The notes below the pieces were generated by a model. The model saw only the letters and a list, made by a program, of their open reading frames with translations. It did no database searches and had not been told where the DNA came from. A DNA stretch of 64,000 bases, taken from the NCBI RefSeq assembly GCF_000974985.2, contig NZ_LAVA02000003.1, positions 62,001 through 126,000 on the forward strand, given 5' to 3'. A program made the position numbers and the translations under genes. Positions within the stretch are counted from its first letter, which is position 1. Every line of letters starts with the position of its first letter. Below are positions 7,741 through 16,194 of the stretch, piece after piece. This stretch comes from Streptomyces mangrovisoli (GTDB taxonomy: Bacteria; Actinomycetota; Actinomycetes; Streptomycetales; Streptomycetaceae).

Positions 7741-9036
7741 CTAGCCCTCCAGGAACGCCACCAGAGCGTTCGTCAGCAGGTACGGGTCGTCGGCGCCGCA
7801 CAACTCCCGTGCGCTGTGCATCGACAGGATCGCCACGCCGATGTCGACGGTCCTGATGCCGTGCCGGGCCGCGGTGATCGGGCCGATGGTGGTGCCGCAG
7901 GGCATGGAGTTGTGGGAGACGAACGACTGGAACGGCACCCCGGCCCGCTCGCACGCGGCGGCGAACACCGCGCGGCCCGAACCGTCCGTGGCGTAGCGGT
8001 TGTTGACGTTCACCTTGAGGATCGGACCGCCGTTGACGCGCGGGTGGTGCGTGGGGTCGTGGCGCTCGGCGTAGTTGGGGTGCACGGCGTGGCCGGTGTC
8101 GGAGGACAGACAGAGCGTGCCCGCGAAGGCCCGCGCCCGGTCCTCGTACGACCCGCCGCGGGCGAACACCGAGCGCTCCAGCACGCCGCCGAGCAGCGGC
8201 CCGTCCGCGCCGGTGTCCGACTGCGAGCCGTTCTCCTCGTGGTCGAAGGCGGCGAGCACGGGGATGCAGTCCAGGCCCTCGGACGCGGCCGCGGCGGTCA
8301 GGGCGACGGTCCCGGCGTGCACGGAGAGCAGGTTGTCCATCCGCGGGCCCGCGACGAGTTCGCGGTCGCGGCCCAGGTAGGCGGGCGCCTCGACGGAGTG
8401 GACCATGAGGTCCCAGCCGGTCACCTCGCCGGCCGCGAGACCGGCCTCCTGCTCGAGGAAGCCGATCAGGTCGCCGTCGCGCACGGAGTCGCCGAGGCCC
8501 CAGATCGGCTGGAGGTGGCGCTGCTTGTCCAGCTTCAGGCCGTCGGAGGAGACCGACCGGTCGAGGTGGATGGCGAGTTGGGGCACCCGCAGCAGCGGCC
8601 GGTCGACGTCGACCAGCCGGGTCGAGCCGTCCTTGAGGCTCAGCCGGCCGGCGAGGCCGAGGTCGCGGTCGAGCCAGGAGTTCAGCAGCGGGCCGCCGTA
8701 GATCTCCACGGCGACCTGGCGCCAGCCGTGCGCGCCGGTGTCCGGCAGCGGCTTGACGCGCAGATTGGGGGAGTCGGTGTGAGCGCCGACGATCCGGAAC
8801 GGGGTGTGCGCCTCGGCCCCCTCGGGCACGAACCAGGCGATGAGGGCGCCGCCGCGCACCACGTACTTGCCGCCGCTCGTCCCGTCCCACGCGTCCGTCT
8901 CGGCGACCTGGCGGAATCCCGCCTTCTCCAGCCGTTCGGCGACGTTCGCCACGGCGTGGTACGGCGACGGGCTCGCCGCCAGGAAGGACATGAGGTCGTC
9001 GGTGTGGCCGCGGTCGAAGCGGGCGCTCGTTCTCAT
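7741..9036 (-). CDS. apeB: M18 family aminopeptidase
   Basis: A 431-residue di-zinc aminopeptidase of the M18 (aspartyl aminopeptidase-like) family, at normal length. Visible motifs are GAHTDSPNLRVKPLP (first metal His86), AAFDHEENGSQSDTGADGP with the catalytic and metal Glu pair, SSDTGHAVHPNY, and the C-terminal SHNSMPCGTTIGPITAARHGIRTVDIG containing a conserved metal His. It removes N-terminal residues from peptides in the cytoplasm. The start ATG 9036 (MRTSARFDRG) fits the family. It is preceded by the terminator of the acyl-CoA dehydrogenase gene, so it has its own promoter in the 120-bp gap. Confidence 0.93.
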   Translation of the reverse strand: MRTSARFDRGHTDDLMSFLAASPSPYHAVANVAERLEKAGFRQVAETDAWDGTSGGKYVVRGGALIAWFVPEGAEAHTPFRIVGAHTDSPNLRVKPLPDTGAHGWRQVAVEIYGGPLLNSWLDRDLGLAGRLSLKDGSTRLVDVDRPLLRVPQLAIHLDRSVSSDGLKLDKQRHLQPIWGLGDSVRDGDLIGFLEQEAGLAAGEVTGWDLMVHSVEAPAYLGRDRELVAGPRMDNLLSVHAGTVALTAAAASEGLDCIPVLAAFDHEENGSQSDTGADGPLLGGVLERSVFARGGSYEDRARAFAGTLCLSSDTGHAVHPNYAERHDPTHHPRVNGGPILKVNVNNRYATDGSGRAVFAAACERAGVPFQSFVSHNSMPCGTTIGPITAARHGIRTVDIGVAILSMHSARELCGADDPYLLTNALVAFLEG

Positions 9037-9060
9037 GACATCACCTTAACGACGTACGAA

Positions 9061-9087
9061 GGCCCGCTCCCGGTGTTGGAGCGGGCC
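9061..9087 (-). terminator. Terminator of the acyl-CoA dehydrogenase gene
   Basis: GGCCCGCTCC (9061-9070) and GGAGCGGGCC (9078-9087) are perfect 10-bp arms with a 7-nt loop, located between the acyl-CoA dehydrogenase stop (9157) and the aminopeptidase start. Confidence 0.8.
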
Positions 9088-9156
9088 CTCGTGTGGACGG
9101 TGTGGAGTTTCGCCGGAGGACGCGGCCAGGGGGATTTTCGAAACACCCCCTGGTGG

Positions 9157-10983
9157 CTAGAACGCGGCCTCGTCCAGCTCCATCAGGTCCAGCTCGACGT
9201 TCTCCGAGATCTTGCGGGCCAGGGTCACGCCCGGCAGCACGTTGGCCGCGAAGAACTTCGCCGCAGCGATCTTGCCGGTGTAGAAAGCCACGTCCTTGGC
9301 GGAGGCGGTCTGGAGCTTCTCGGCGGCGATCGCGGCGCCCTTGAGCAGCAGGTAGCCGACGACGACGTCACCGGAGGCGAGCAGCAGGCGGGTGGTGTTG
9401 AGGCCCACCTTGTAGATGTTCTTGACGTCCTGCTCGGTCGCCGCGAGGTCGGTCAGCATCAGGCCGACGATCGCCTCGAGCTCGACGGCCGCCTTGGCGA
9501 GGTGCTCGCGGGCGCCGGCCAGCTCCTCGCCGCCGGTGCCGAGCGCGAGGAACTTCTTGATGTCCTCGGCCAGCGAGTTCAGCGCCGCGCCCTGGTTGCG
9601 GACGATCTTCCGGAAGAAGAAGTCCTGGCCCTGGATCGCGGTGGTGCCCTCGTACAGGGTGTCGATCTTGGCGTCGCGGATGTACTGCTCGATCGGGTAC
9701 TCCTGGAGGAACCCGGAGCCGCCGAAGGTCTGGAGCGACTGCGCGAGCTGCTCGTAGCCCTTCTCGGAGCCGTAGCCCTTGACGATCGGCAGGAGCAGGT
9801 CGTTCAGCGCGTGCTCGGTGGCGGCGTCCTCGCCGGTCGTCTCCTTGAGGGCGATGGTGTCCTGCACGGAGGCCGTGTAGAGGACCAGGGCGCGCATGCC
9901 CTCCGCGTACGCCTTCTGCGTCATGAGCGAGCGGCGCACGTCGGGGTGGTGGGTGATGGTGACCTTCGGCGCGGACTTGTCCATGAAGTTGGCCAGATCG
10001 GGACCCTGGACGCGCTCCTTGGCGTACTCGAGGGCGTTGAGGTAGCCCGTCGAGAGGGTGGAGATCGCCTTCGTGCCGACCATCATGCGGGCGAACTCGA
10101 TGATGCGGAACATCTGGCGGATGCCGTCGTGCTTGTCGCCGATCAGCCAGCCCTTGGCGGGGTGCCGGTCGCCGAACGTCATCTCGCAGGTGTTGGACGC
10201 CTTCAGGCCCATCTTGTGCTCGACGTTGGTGGCGTAGACGCCGTTGCGCTCGCCGAGCTCGCCGGTGGTGCCGTCGAAGAGGAACTTCGGGACGAGGAAG
10301 AGGGAGAGGCCCTTGGTGCCGGGGCCGGCGCCCTCGGGGCGGGCGAGGACGTAGTGGAGGATGTTCTCCTCCATGTCGTGCTCACCCGAGGTGATGAAGC
10401 GCTTCACGCCCTCGATGTGCCAGGAGCCGTCCTCCTGCTGCACCGCCTTGGTGCGGCCGGCGCCGACGTCCGAGCCCGCGTCGGGCTCGGTGAGCACCAT
10501 GGTGGAGCCCCAGGTGCGGTCGACGGCGAGCTGCGCCCACTGCTTCTGCTCCTCGGTGCCCTCGTCGAAGAGGATGCGGGCGAAGGCCGGGCCGGAGGAG
10601 TACATCCACACGGCCGGGTTCGCGCCGAGGACCAGCTCCGCGTACGCCCAGATCAGGGACGGCGGGGCGGTGGTGCCGCCGAGCTCCTCGGGCAGGCCGA
10701 GACGCCAGTACTCCGAGTCCATGAACGCCTTGTAGCTCTTCTTGAAGGACGCGGGGACCGGCGCGGTGTTGGTCTCGGGGTCGAAGACGGGCGGATTGCG
10801 GTCGGCGTCCGTGAAGGACTCCGCCAGCTCGTTCTCCGAGAGTCGGGTCAGCTCCTCGAGCACGCTCTTGGCGGTCTCGGTGTCCATCTCCTCGAACGGG
10901 CCGGTGCCGTACAGCTTGTCCCGCCCCAGGACTTCGAACAGGTTGAACTCGATGTCGCGGAGATTCGACTTGTAGTGCCCCAT
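9157..10983 (-). CDS. Long-form acyl-CoA dehydrogenase
   Basis: A 608-residue acyl-CoA dehydrogenase with the extended C-terminal domain of the FadE5-like group. It shows [19 protein letters not shown] (FAD/substrate loop), [13 protein letters not shown], the C-terminal [20 protein letters not shown] and the [19 protein letters not shown] segment. It oxidises acyl-CoA to trans-2-enoyl-CoA with FAD. ATG 10983 ([17 protein letters not shown]) is preferred over an in-frame ATG at 11016 because GGAG lies 9 nt upstream and homology begins at MGHYKSN. Two inverted repeats in the divergent promoter region suggest regulation by a dimeric repressor. Confidence 0.93.
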   Translation of the reverse strand: MGHYKSNLRDIEFNLFEVLGRDKLYGTGPFEEMDTETAKSVLEELTRLSENELAESFTDADRNPPVFDPETNTAPVPASFKKSYKAFMDSEYWRLGLPEELGGTTAPPSLIWAYAELVLGANPAVWMYSSGPAFARILFDEGTEEQKQWAQLAVDRTWGSTMVLTEPDAGSDVGAGRTKAVQQEDGSWHIEGVKRFITSGEHDMEENILHYVLARPEGAGPGTKGLSLFLVPKFLFDGTTGELGERNGVYATNVEHKMGLKASNTCEMTFGDRHPAKGWLIGDKHDGIRQMFRIIEFARMMVGTKAISTLSTGYLNALEYAKERVQGPDLANFMDKSAPKVTITHHPDVRRSLMTQKAYAEGMRALVLYTASVQDTIALKETTGEDAATEHALNDLLLPIVKGYGSEKGYEQLAQSLQTFGGSGFLQEYPIEQYIRDAKIDTLYEGTTAIQGQDFFFRKIVRNQGAALNSLAEDIKKFLALGTGGEELAGAREHLAKAAVELEAIVGLMLTDLAATEQDVKNIYKVGLNTTRLLLASGDVVVGYLLLKGAAIAAEKLQTASAKDVAFYTGKIAAAKFFAANVLPGVTLARKISENVELDLMELDEAAF

Positions 10984-11027
10984 GGCCACGGCTCCGTTTG
11001 AGGATCGGCGAGGCACTGGATCCTCGC

Positions 11028-11049
11028 ACTAGTTCACGTACTAACAAGT
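11028..11049. promoter_or_regulatory. 22-bp operator-like palindrome before the acyl-CoA dehydrogenase gene
   Basis: ACTAGTT (11028-11034) and AACAAGT (11043-11049) form an interrupted palindrome of 7-bp arms with one mismatch and an 8-bp centre. It lies 45-66 bp upstream of the ATG at 10983. The shape suits a TetR-type repressor; none is encoded next to it. Confidence 0.5.
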
Positions 11050-11063
11050 AGCTAAGATGATGC

Positions 11064-11075
11064 TACCCGTCGGTA
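11064..11075. promoter_or_regulatory. TACC-N4-GGTA inverted repeat
   Basis: TACCCGTCGGTA has perfect 4-bp arms around CGTC and sits between the divergent acyl-CoA dehydrogenase and sseB promoters, about 15 bp from the larger palindrome. It is a possible second operator half or part of a promoter. Confidence 0.4.
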
Positions 11076-11112
11076 ATAAGAAGCAACCCCGAACCGGCCA
11101 TCTGTGACTCAG

Positions 11113-11118
11113 TAGGCT
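11113..11118 (+). promoter_or_regulatory. -10 box giving a leaderless sseB-like transcript
   Basis: TAGGCT lies exactly 7 nt before the ATG at 11126 and no Shine-Dalgarno sequence is present, so transcription probably starts at the A of the start codon. No good -35 hexamer is seen. Confidence 0.55.
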
Positions 11119-11125
11119 TTGACGC

Positions 11126-11599
11126 ATGTACGGCTACGACCAGAACGTGGGCGCCCAGCAGGGCTATGTCCCGCCGCAGCAGCAGATGGCCGGCGGCGTG
11201 GGCGGATACGGCCAGCAGCCGCCCCTGTATCCCGAGCCGTCGCCGCCCTCGCTGGTGGACGCGGTGCGCGCCTTCACCACCGGTCAGCTGGCGGCCGAGG
11301 ACTTCCAGCAGGTCTTCGCGACCTCCAAGGTGTACTGCCCGCGGGGTGACAACCCGGGCTTCCTCGCACTGCACAACACCCAGCAGCCGGTGATCCCGAT
11401 GTTCACCTCGCTCAAGGAGCTGCGCCGGTACGCGGGCAAGGAGTCCAAGTACTTCGTGATCATGGGCGCGGAGGTGCTCGACCTGCTGCCGACGGGGTAC
11501 GGCTTCGTCCTCGACATGGAGGGCGAGCACCGGATCGTCTTCGACGCCAAGTCCGTCGAACAGATGGTCGATTTTGCCATGCGCAGAATGTACGGCTGA
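11126..11599 (+). CDS. SseB domain-containing protein
   Basis: A 157-residue protein. The first 35 residues are Gln/Pro/Gly/Tyr-rich (YGYDQNVGAQQGYVPPQQQ), followed by an SseB-type domain (SLVDAVRAFTTGQLAAEDFQQVF ... FLALHNTQQPVIPMFTSLKELRRYAGKESKYFVIMGAEVLDLLP). SseB domains occur in many actinobacterial proteins without a known biochemical role. It is monocistronic, with a leaderless promoter on one side and a strong terminator on the other. Confidence 0.85.
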   Translation: MYGYDQNVGAQQGYVPPQQQMAGGVGGYGQQPPLYPEPSPPSLVDAVRAFTTGQLAAEDFQQVFATSKVYCPRGDNPGFLALHNTQQPVIPMFTSLKELRRYAGKESKYFVIMGAEVLDLLPTGYGFVLDMEGEHRIVFDAKSVEQMVDFAMRRMYG

Positions 11600-11620
11600 G
11601 CAGTTCCTGGACGTAGTCGC

Positions 11621-11650
11621 CGGGCCCGGGGGGAATGCCCTCCGGGCCCG
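11621..11650 (+). terminator. Terminator after the SseB gene
   Basis: CGGGCCCGGGGGG (11621-11633) and CCCTCCGGGCCCG (11638-11650) pair with one mismatch around a 4-nt loop, 22 bp after the stop codon. Confidence 0.75.
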
Positions 11651-11665
11651 TGGCGTTCCGGGTAG

Positions 11666-11693
11666 CAAGAAGTTCAATGCTCAACTAAACTTG
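11666..11693. promoter_or_regulatory. Nested inverted repeats before the pirin gene
   Basis: CAAG...CTTG (11666-11669 and 11690-11693) encloses AGTTCAATGCTCAACT, itself a partial palindrome. The whole element lies about 20-50 bp upstream of the pirin ATG, in a notably AT-rich patch. It looks like a MarR-type operator overlapping the promoter; this is inference. Confidence 0.45.
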
Positions 11694-11713
11694 CCGCACA
11701 AGGAGGTACCGAC

Positions 11714-12691
11714 ATGCCCGCAGTGACCGTCGAGAACCCGTTGACCCTGCCCCGCGTGGCCGCGTCCGCAGACGCCGTGGCACGCCCGGTGCTGGGCATC
11801 ACGACCGCGCCGAGCGGATTCGAGGGCGAGGGCTTCCCCGTGCGGCGCGCCTTCGCCGGGATCCATTACCGCCACCTCGACCCGTTCATCATGATGGACC
11901 AGATGGGTGAGGTGGAGTACGCGCCGGGCGAGCCCAAGGGCACCCCCTGGCACCCGCACCGCGGCTTCGAGACCGTGACGTACATCATCGACGGGATCTT
12001 CGATCACCAGGACTCGCAGGGTGGTGGCGGCACCATCACCAACGGCGACACCCAGTGGATGACGGCGGGCTCGGGCCTGCTGCACATCGAGGCGCCGCCG
12101 GAGTCGCTGGTCATGTCCGGCGGTCTCTTCCACGGCCTGCAGCTGTGGGTGAACCTGCCGGCCAAGGACAAGATGATGGCCCCGCGCTACCAGGACATCC
12201 GTGGCGGCAGCGTGCAGCTGCTGACCTCCCCGGACGGCGGGGCGTTGCTGCGGGTGATCGCCGGTGAGCTCGACGGCCACGCCGGCCCGGGCATCACCCA
12301 CACCCCGATCACGATGGTCCACGCCACGCTGGCGCCGGGCGCCGAGATCACGCTGCCCTGGCGCGAGGACTTCAACGGCCTGGCGTACGTGCTGGCCGGC
12401 CGCGGCGCGGTCGGCGCCGACCGGCGGCCGATCCGCATGGGCCAGACCGCGGTGTTCGGGGCGGGCGGCTCGCTGACCGTCCGCGCGGACGAGAAGCAGG
12501 ACTCGAACACCCCCGACCTGGAGGTCGTGCTCCTCGGTGGGCAGCCCATCCGCGAGCCCATGGCGCACTACGGCCCGTTCGTCATGAACACCCAGGACGA
12601 GCTCATGCAGGCGTTCGAGGACTTCCAGAAGGGCCGCCTCGGCACGGTCCCCGCGGTCCACGGCATGACGGAGGCCGGTCCGCAGGACTGA
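11714..12691 (+). CDS. Pirin family protein
   Basis: A 325-residue bicupin of the pirin family. The N-terminal cupin carries the metal site HPHRGFETVTYIIDG, then later HIEAPPE, giving the His-His-His-Glu set, plus the typical SGLLHIE and HGLQLWVNLPAKDK phrases. The C-terminal cupin lacks an obvious metal set, as usual. Pirins bind Fe(II) and act as redox-responsive regulators or quercetin 2,3-dioxygenase-like enzymes; the bacterial role varies. A textbook AAGGAGGT ribosome-binding site precedes ATG 11714. A 14-bp perfect hairpin ends the unit, so it is monocistronic. Confidence 0.93.
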   Translation: MPAVTVENPLTLPRVAASADAVARPVLGITTAPSGFEGEGFPVRRAFAGIHYRHLDPFIMMDQMGEVEYAPGEPKGTPWHPHRGFETVTYIIDGIFDHQDSQGGGGTITNGDTQWMTAGSGLLHIEAPPESLVMSGGLFHGLQLWVNLPAKDKMMAPRYQDIRGGSVQLLTSPDGGALLRVIAGELDGHAGPGITHTPITMVHATLAPGAEITLPWREDFNGLAYVLAGRGAVGADRRPIRMGQTAVFGAGGSLTVRADEKQDSNTPDLEVVLLGGQPIREPMAHYGPFVMNTQDELMQAFEDFQKGRLGTVPAVHGMTEAGPQD

Positions 12692-12721
12692 TCGGCCCCG
12701 GGGCGACTGACGCCTCGTCAC

Positions 12722-12756
12722 CCGGGCGGGCTGTCCGTACGCGACAGCCCGCCCGG
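12722..12756 (+). terminator. Terminator after the pirin gene
   Basis: Perfect 14-bp arms CCGGGCGGGCTGTC (12722-12735) and GACAGCCCGCCCGG (12743-12756) with a 7-nt loop. The next gene starts 20 bp later. Confidence 0.85.
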
Positions 12757-12775
12757 TCCGTGTTCCGCTGGAAGC

Positions 12776-13831
12776 GTGCCGGACCCCACCCCGCTGCTGC
12801 CCGAACCCGTGCGCCGAGCCGCCGCCTGGTGCGCCGTCGTACTGCTGGCCTCGGGGGTGGTCTGGATCGGCGCCCGGCTGTGCGTCACCTTCCGTACGGC
12901 CGTCATCCCCGTACTGCTGGCCCTGCTCGGCACGGCGCTGCTCGGACCGCTGCACCGCCGCATGGTGCAGGCCCGGGTGAACCGGTCGCTGGCCGCGGCG
13001 CTCACCTGTGTCGCCGTGGTGGCCGTGGTCGGCGGAGCCGTCTACATCGTGGTGGCCGCGCTGGTGAACAGCGGGGACCAGATCGTGTCGTCGCTGCGGC
13101 AGGCCGCGAAGTCGGTGGCCCGGCACTTCGGCGCGGCCGGCACCTCGCTGGACGACCTCGCCGCCAACTCCAAGGACCTGCTGAGCAAGTACGGCTCCAC
13201 GGCCGCCTCCAACGTGATCAGCGGGGTCAGCGTGGTCGGCGAGTCCATCGCCATGGCCGTGCTCGCGCTGCTGCTGGTGTTCTTCTTCCTGCGCGACTCC
13301 GACCGCGCCGTCGGCGTGCTGCGCACGCTCGCCCCCGGCTCCACGGCCGACCTGCTGGAGGCGATGGCCCGCCGCGCCTTCGGGGCCGTCGAGGGGTTCA
13401 TGCGCGGCACCACCGTCATCGCGCTCATCGACGCCACCTGCATCACCATCGGCCTGCTGATCCTCGACGTGCCCGGTGCGGTCGGCCTCGGCGCGCTGGT
13501 CTTCGTCGGCGCCTACGTCCCTTACCTGGGCGCGTTCCTCTCCGGCGCGGTGGCCGTGCTGGTCGCGCTGGCCGACCGCGGGTTCGTCATCGCGCTGTGG
13601 GCGCTCGGCGTGGTGGTGGCGGTGCAGGTGCTGGAGGGACATGTGCTCCAGCCGGCCATCCAGAGCCGCACGGTGCAGATGCATCCGGCCGTGGTGATGC
13701 TGGCGATCACGGCGGGGGCGTCGGTGGCCGGGATCATCGGGATGCTGCTGGCGGTCCCGCTGACGGCGGCGGCGTTCGGCGTCCTGGAGGAACTGCGCGC
13801 ACCGCGCCCGGTCCCGCGGAAGGAGTCCTAG
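12776..13831 (+). CDS. AI-2E family transporter (membrane permease)
   Basis: A 351-residue integral membrane protein with eight predicted helices in the AI-2E/PerM pattern: three N-terminal helices, a soluble segment (about residues 95-160), then helices around ESIAMAVLALLLVFFFLRDSD, IALIDATCITIGLLIL, GAYVPYLGAFLSGAVAVLVAL, and the C-terminal HPAVVMLAITAGASVAGIIG. Members export small molecules or act as Na+/H+ antiporters; the ligand cannot be told. It starts at GTG 12776, directly after the pirin terminator. It converges with the SpoIIE phosphatase gene with only 7 bp between stops and no hairpin. Confidence 0.88.
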   Translation: MPDPTPLLPEPVRRAAAWCAVVLLASGVVWIGARLCVTFRTAVIPVLLALLGTALLGPLHRRMVQARVNRSLAAALTCVAVVAVVGGAVYIVVAALVNSGDQIVSSLRQAAKSVARHFGAAGTSLDDLAANSKDLLSKYGSTAASNVISGVSVVGESIAMAVLALLLVFFFLRDSDRAVGVLRTLAPGSTADLLEAMARRAFGAVEGFMRGTTVIALIDATCITIGLLILDVPGAVGLGALVFVGAYVPYLGAFLSGAVAVLVALADRGFVIALWALGVVVAVQVLEGHVLQPAIQSRTVQMHPAVVMLAITAGASVAGIIGMLLAVPLTAAAFGVLEELRAPRPVPRKES

Positions 13832-13838
13832 GGCCTGG

Positions 13839-15986
13839 CTAGTCCTGCTCCTCCGCCGGCCGCTCGAAGAGTTCGAACCACGTGCTCTTGCCCTCGCCCC
13901 GCGGGTCCACCCCCCACGCGTCCGCCAGCAGCTCGATCAGGACCAGGCCGCGCCCGGAGGACGCCATCTCGCCGGGGCGCCGCTTGTGCGGCAGGTCGTC
14001 GCTGGTGTCGGTGACCTCCACCCGCATCCGCCGCTTGTCCGGTTCGCCGGACACCTCGGCGGTCAGCAGCGCGTCCGCGTCCGTGTGCACGAGGACGTTG
14101 GTGAGCGTCTCGGACAGCAGCAGCACCGCCGAGTCCACCTGGTCGGGCGAGGACCAGTCGTGCAGCAGCTCGCGCAGCTGCTGCCGGGCCACGGCGACCC
14201 GCTCCGGCTCGGCCTGGGCCACCGTGAGCATGGTGCGCCGCACCCGCGGCCGTACGACCCCGCTGCCGCCCGGTCCGGCGGCCGTCGGGGGCCGGCTGAG
14301 GAGCAGTACGGCGATGTCGTCCTCGCGGCGGTCGGCGAGCGGGCCGGTGGTGTGGTGCGAGGACGGCCCGGTGACCCCCTGCACGAGCGCGTCGGCCAGC
14401 CCCTCCAGATCGCCGGTGTGCGCTTCGAGGATCGCCCGCACCCGCTGCCAGCCGCTCTCCAGGTCGTGGCCGCCGGTCTCGATCAGGCCGTCGGTGCACA
14501 GCAGCATGGTCTCGCCGGGCTGGAGGACGAACCGGGTCGTCGGATAGTCGGCGTCCGGGTCGATGCCCAGCGGCAGCCCGCCCGCCGTGGGCCGGGCCAG
14601 CACCGTTCCGTCGCTCATCCGGATCGCCGGGTCCAGATGCCCGGCGCGGGCGATCTCCAGGACGCCGGTCGCCGGGTCGGCCTCGACATACAGGCAGGTG
14701 GCGAAGCGCAGGTCCGATTCGTCGTCGGCGGTGATGCCGTGCAGGAAGCGGGAGGCACGGGCGAGCACGGCGTCCGGGCGGTGGCCCTCGGAGGCGTAGG
14801 CGCGCAGCGCGATGCGCAACTGGCCCATCAGCCCGGCCGCACGCACGTCATGGCCCTGGACGTCGCCGACGACCATGGCGATACGGCTGCCGCCGGGCCG
14901 GGAGCGGGAGGTGCCGCCGGGCAGCGGGATCAGGTCGTACCAGTCGCCGCCGACCTGGAGCCCGCCGCCGGTGGGTATGTAGCGGGCGGCGACGTCCAGG
15001 CCCGGGATCTCGGGGCCGAGGCTCGGCAGCATGGTGCGCTGGAGGCCGTCGGTCAGCTCCCGCTCGGACTCGGCGGTCCCGGCGCGGGTCAGGGCCTGGG
15101 CGAGCATGCGGGCGACCGTGGTGAGCACCGAGCGCTCGTCGGGCGTGAAGGCCACGGGATAGGCGAAGCCGGCCATCCAGGCGCCCATCGTCCGTCCGGA
15201 GACCGACAGCGGCAGGAACGCCCAGGAGCGCCGGCCGAAGGCGCGGGCGAGCGGCCACGTGAGCGGATAGCGCGACCGGTACTGCTCGGGGGAGGACAGA
15301 TAGACGGCACGGCCGGTGCGGACCACCTCGGCGGCCGGATAGTCCGTGGCCAGCGACATGTGCGAGAAGGGGTCCTCGTCGCCGGGCTGCTGTCCGTGGT
15401 GCCCGATGATCGTCAGCCGGTCGCCCTGGACGCCGAAGACGGCCAGCCCGTCCGGGGAGAACCCGGGCATCGACAGGCCCGCCGCGACCCGCAGCACCTC
15501 TTCCGTGGAGCGCGCCTCGGCCAGCGCCCGGCCGGCGTCCAGCAGGAACGCCTCGCGCGAGCGCCGCCAGTCGCCGGTGACCGCGCTGCGCCCGGCCGGG
15601 GTGCCCGGCGAGGGCTCGGTGACCTCCTGGAGGGTGCCGATGAGTTCGTAGGCCTTCTTCACCGGGTCGAAGGAGGGCTTGGAGCGGCTGCGCACCACCC
15701 GGACGATCCGGCCGTGCTCGTCCATGATCCGGATGCGCACCTCGGCGAGGGTGGACTCGGCGACGGCGAGCTGCACCACGCCGGTGATCTCGTTCCAGTC
15801 GACGGGGTGCAGCCGGGCCCGGGTCTGGGCCTCCGTGAGGACGACCCCCTCGGCGGGCAGGCCGAGCAGCCGAGCCGCCTCGGCGTCGACCGTGACGAGA
15901 CCCGTGGCGGTGTCCCAGTGCCAGAGGCCGGTCGCGAGGGCGGCGAGGACCTCCCCCACGGCAGGCAGGGGCTCACCAGTGCGCAT
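13839..15986 (-). CDS. PAS-GAF-PP2C (SpoIIE) phosphatase with C-terminal anti-sigma kinase domain
   Basis: A 715-residue signalling protein with four modules: PAS (about 10-125, GLWHWDTATGLVTVD), GAF (about 150-305), SpoIIE-type PP2C phosphatase (about 320-565; GGDWYDLIPLPGG, IAMVVGDVQGHDVRAAG, LLCTDGLIE, REDDIAVLLLSR carry the metal Asp residues) and a HATPase_c RsbW-like domain (about 595-715; LLSETLTNVLVHTDADALL, SGRGLVLIELLADAWGV). It should dephosphorylate an anti-sigma-factor antagonist and perhaps phosphorylate it through the kinase-like domain, coupling small-molecule sensing to an alternative sigma factor. No anti-anti-sigma gene is in the window. The fusion is common in streptomycetes. 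Confidence 0.93.
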   Translation of the reverse strand: MRTGEPLPAVGEVLAALATGLWHWDTATGLVTVDAEAARLLGLPAEGVVLTEAQTRARLHPVDWNEITGVVQLAVAESTLAEVRIRIMDEHGRIVRVVRSRSKPSFDPVKKAYELIGTLQEVTEPSPGTPAGRSAVTGDWRRSREAFLLDAGRALAEARSTEEVLRVAAGLSMPGFSPDGLAVFGVQGDRLTIIGHHGQQPGDEDPFSHMSLATDYPAAEVVRTGRAVYLSSPEQYRSRYPLTWPLARAFGRRSWAFLPLSVSGRTMGAWMAGFAYPVAFTPDERSVLTTVARMLAQALTRAGTAESERELTDGLQRTMLPSLGPEIPGLDVAARYIPTGGGLQVGGDWYDLIPLPGGTSRSRPGGSRIAMVVGDVQGHDVRAAGLMGQLRIALRAYASEGHRPDAVLARASRFLHGITADDESDLRFATCLYVEADPATGVLEIARAGHLDPAIRMSDGTVLARPTAGGLPLGIDPDADYPTTRFVLQPGETMLLCTDGLIETGGHDLESGWQRVRAILEAHTGDLEGLADALVQGVTGPSSHHTTGPLADRREDDIAVLLLSRPPTAAGPGGSGVVRPRVRRTMLTVAQAEPERVAVARQQLRELLHDWSSPDQVDSAVLLLSETLTNVLVHTDADALLTAEVSGEPDKRRMRVEVTDTSDDLPHKRRPGEMASSGRGLVLIELLADAWGVDPRGEGKSTWFELFERPAEEQD

Positions 15987-16124
15987 TGCCCCACTTTAAG
16001 AACAGATGATCGGGGCCTGCCACTGATCTGCAAGAAATGATGATCGAAATCGTGCGCCGGGACGCCCTCCGCGCCCCCGGCGCCGCGAGCCGTAATGGTG
16101 GAGAGCCGATCGTGGCCCGCCCGG

Positions 16125-16130
16125 TAGGCT
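16125..16130 (+). promoter_or_regulatory. -10 box of aspS
   Basis: TAGGCT, the usual streptomycete vegetative -10 form. A start point about 7 nt downstream would fall at the edge of the parS site, giving a leader of about 58 nt before the aspS ATG. Confidence 0.5.
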
Positions 16131-16137
16131 GGGACAG

Positions 16138-16153
16138 AGTTTCACGTGAAACA
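16138..16153. other. parS chromosome-partitioning site (ParB-binding)
   Basis: AGTTTCACGTGAAACA contains the perfect 14-bp palindrome GTTTCACGTGAAAC and matches the parS consensus TGTTTCACGTGAAACA at 15 of 16 positions. ParB loads here as a clamp and organises the origin region. In Streptomyces parS sites cluster near oriC, so this places the window in the origin-proximal core. It lies between the aspS -10 box and start codon, so ParB occupancy could also touch aspS transcription. I found no second copy in the window. Confidence 0.9.
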
Positions 16154-16194
16154 ACGGCCCCGATCCCCGATCCGCGAAGACTGGATGAACGACG

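Noticed and set aside
7816..11001. Very long plus-strand frame (over 1000 codons) opposite the aminopeptidase and acyl-CoA dehydrogenase
   Set aside because: It spans two well-supported minus-strand genes and has Val/Leu/Arg/Gly-biased translation typical of antisense frames in high-GC DNA.
11681..13684. Long minus-strand frame opposite pirin and the AI-2E transporter
   Set aside because: Antisense shadow; both plus-strand genes have clear motifs and ribosome-binding sites.
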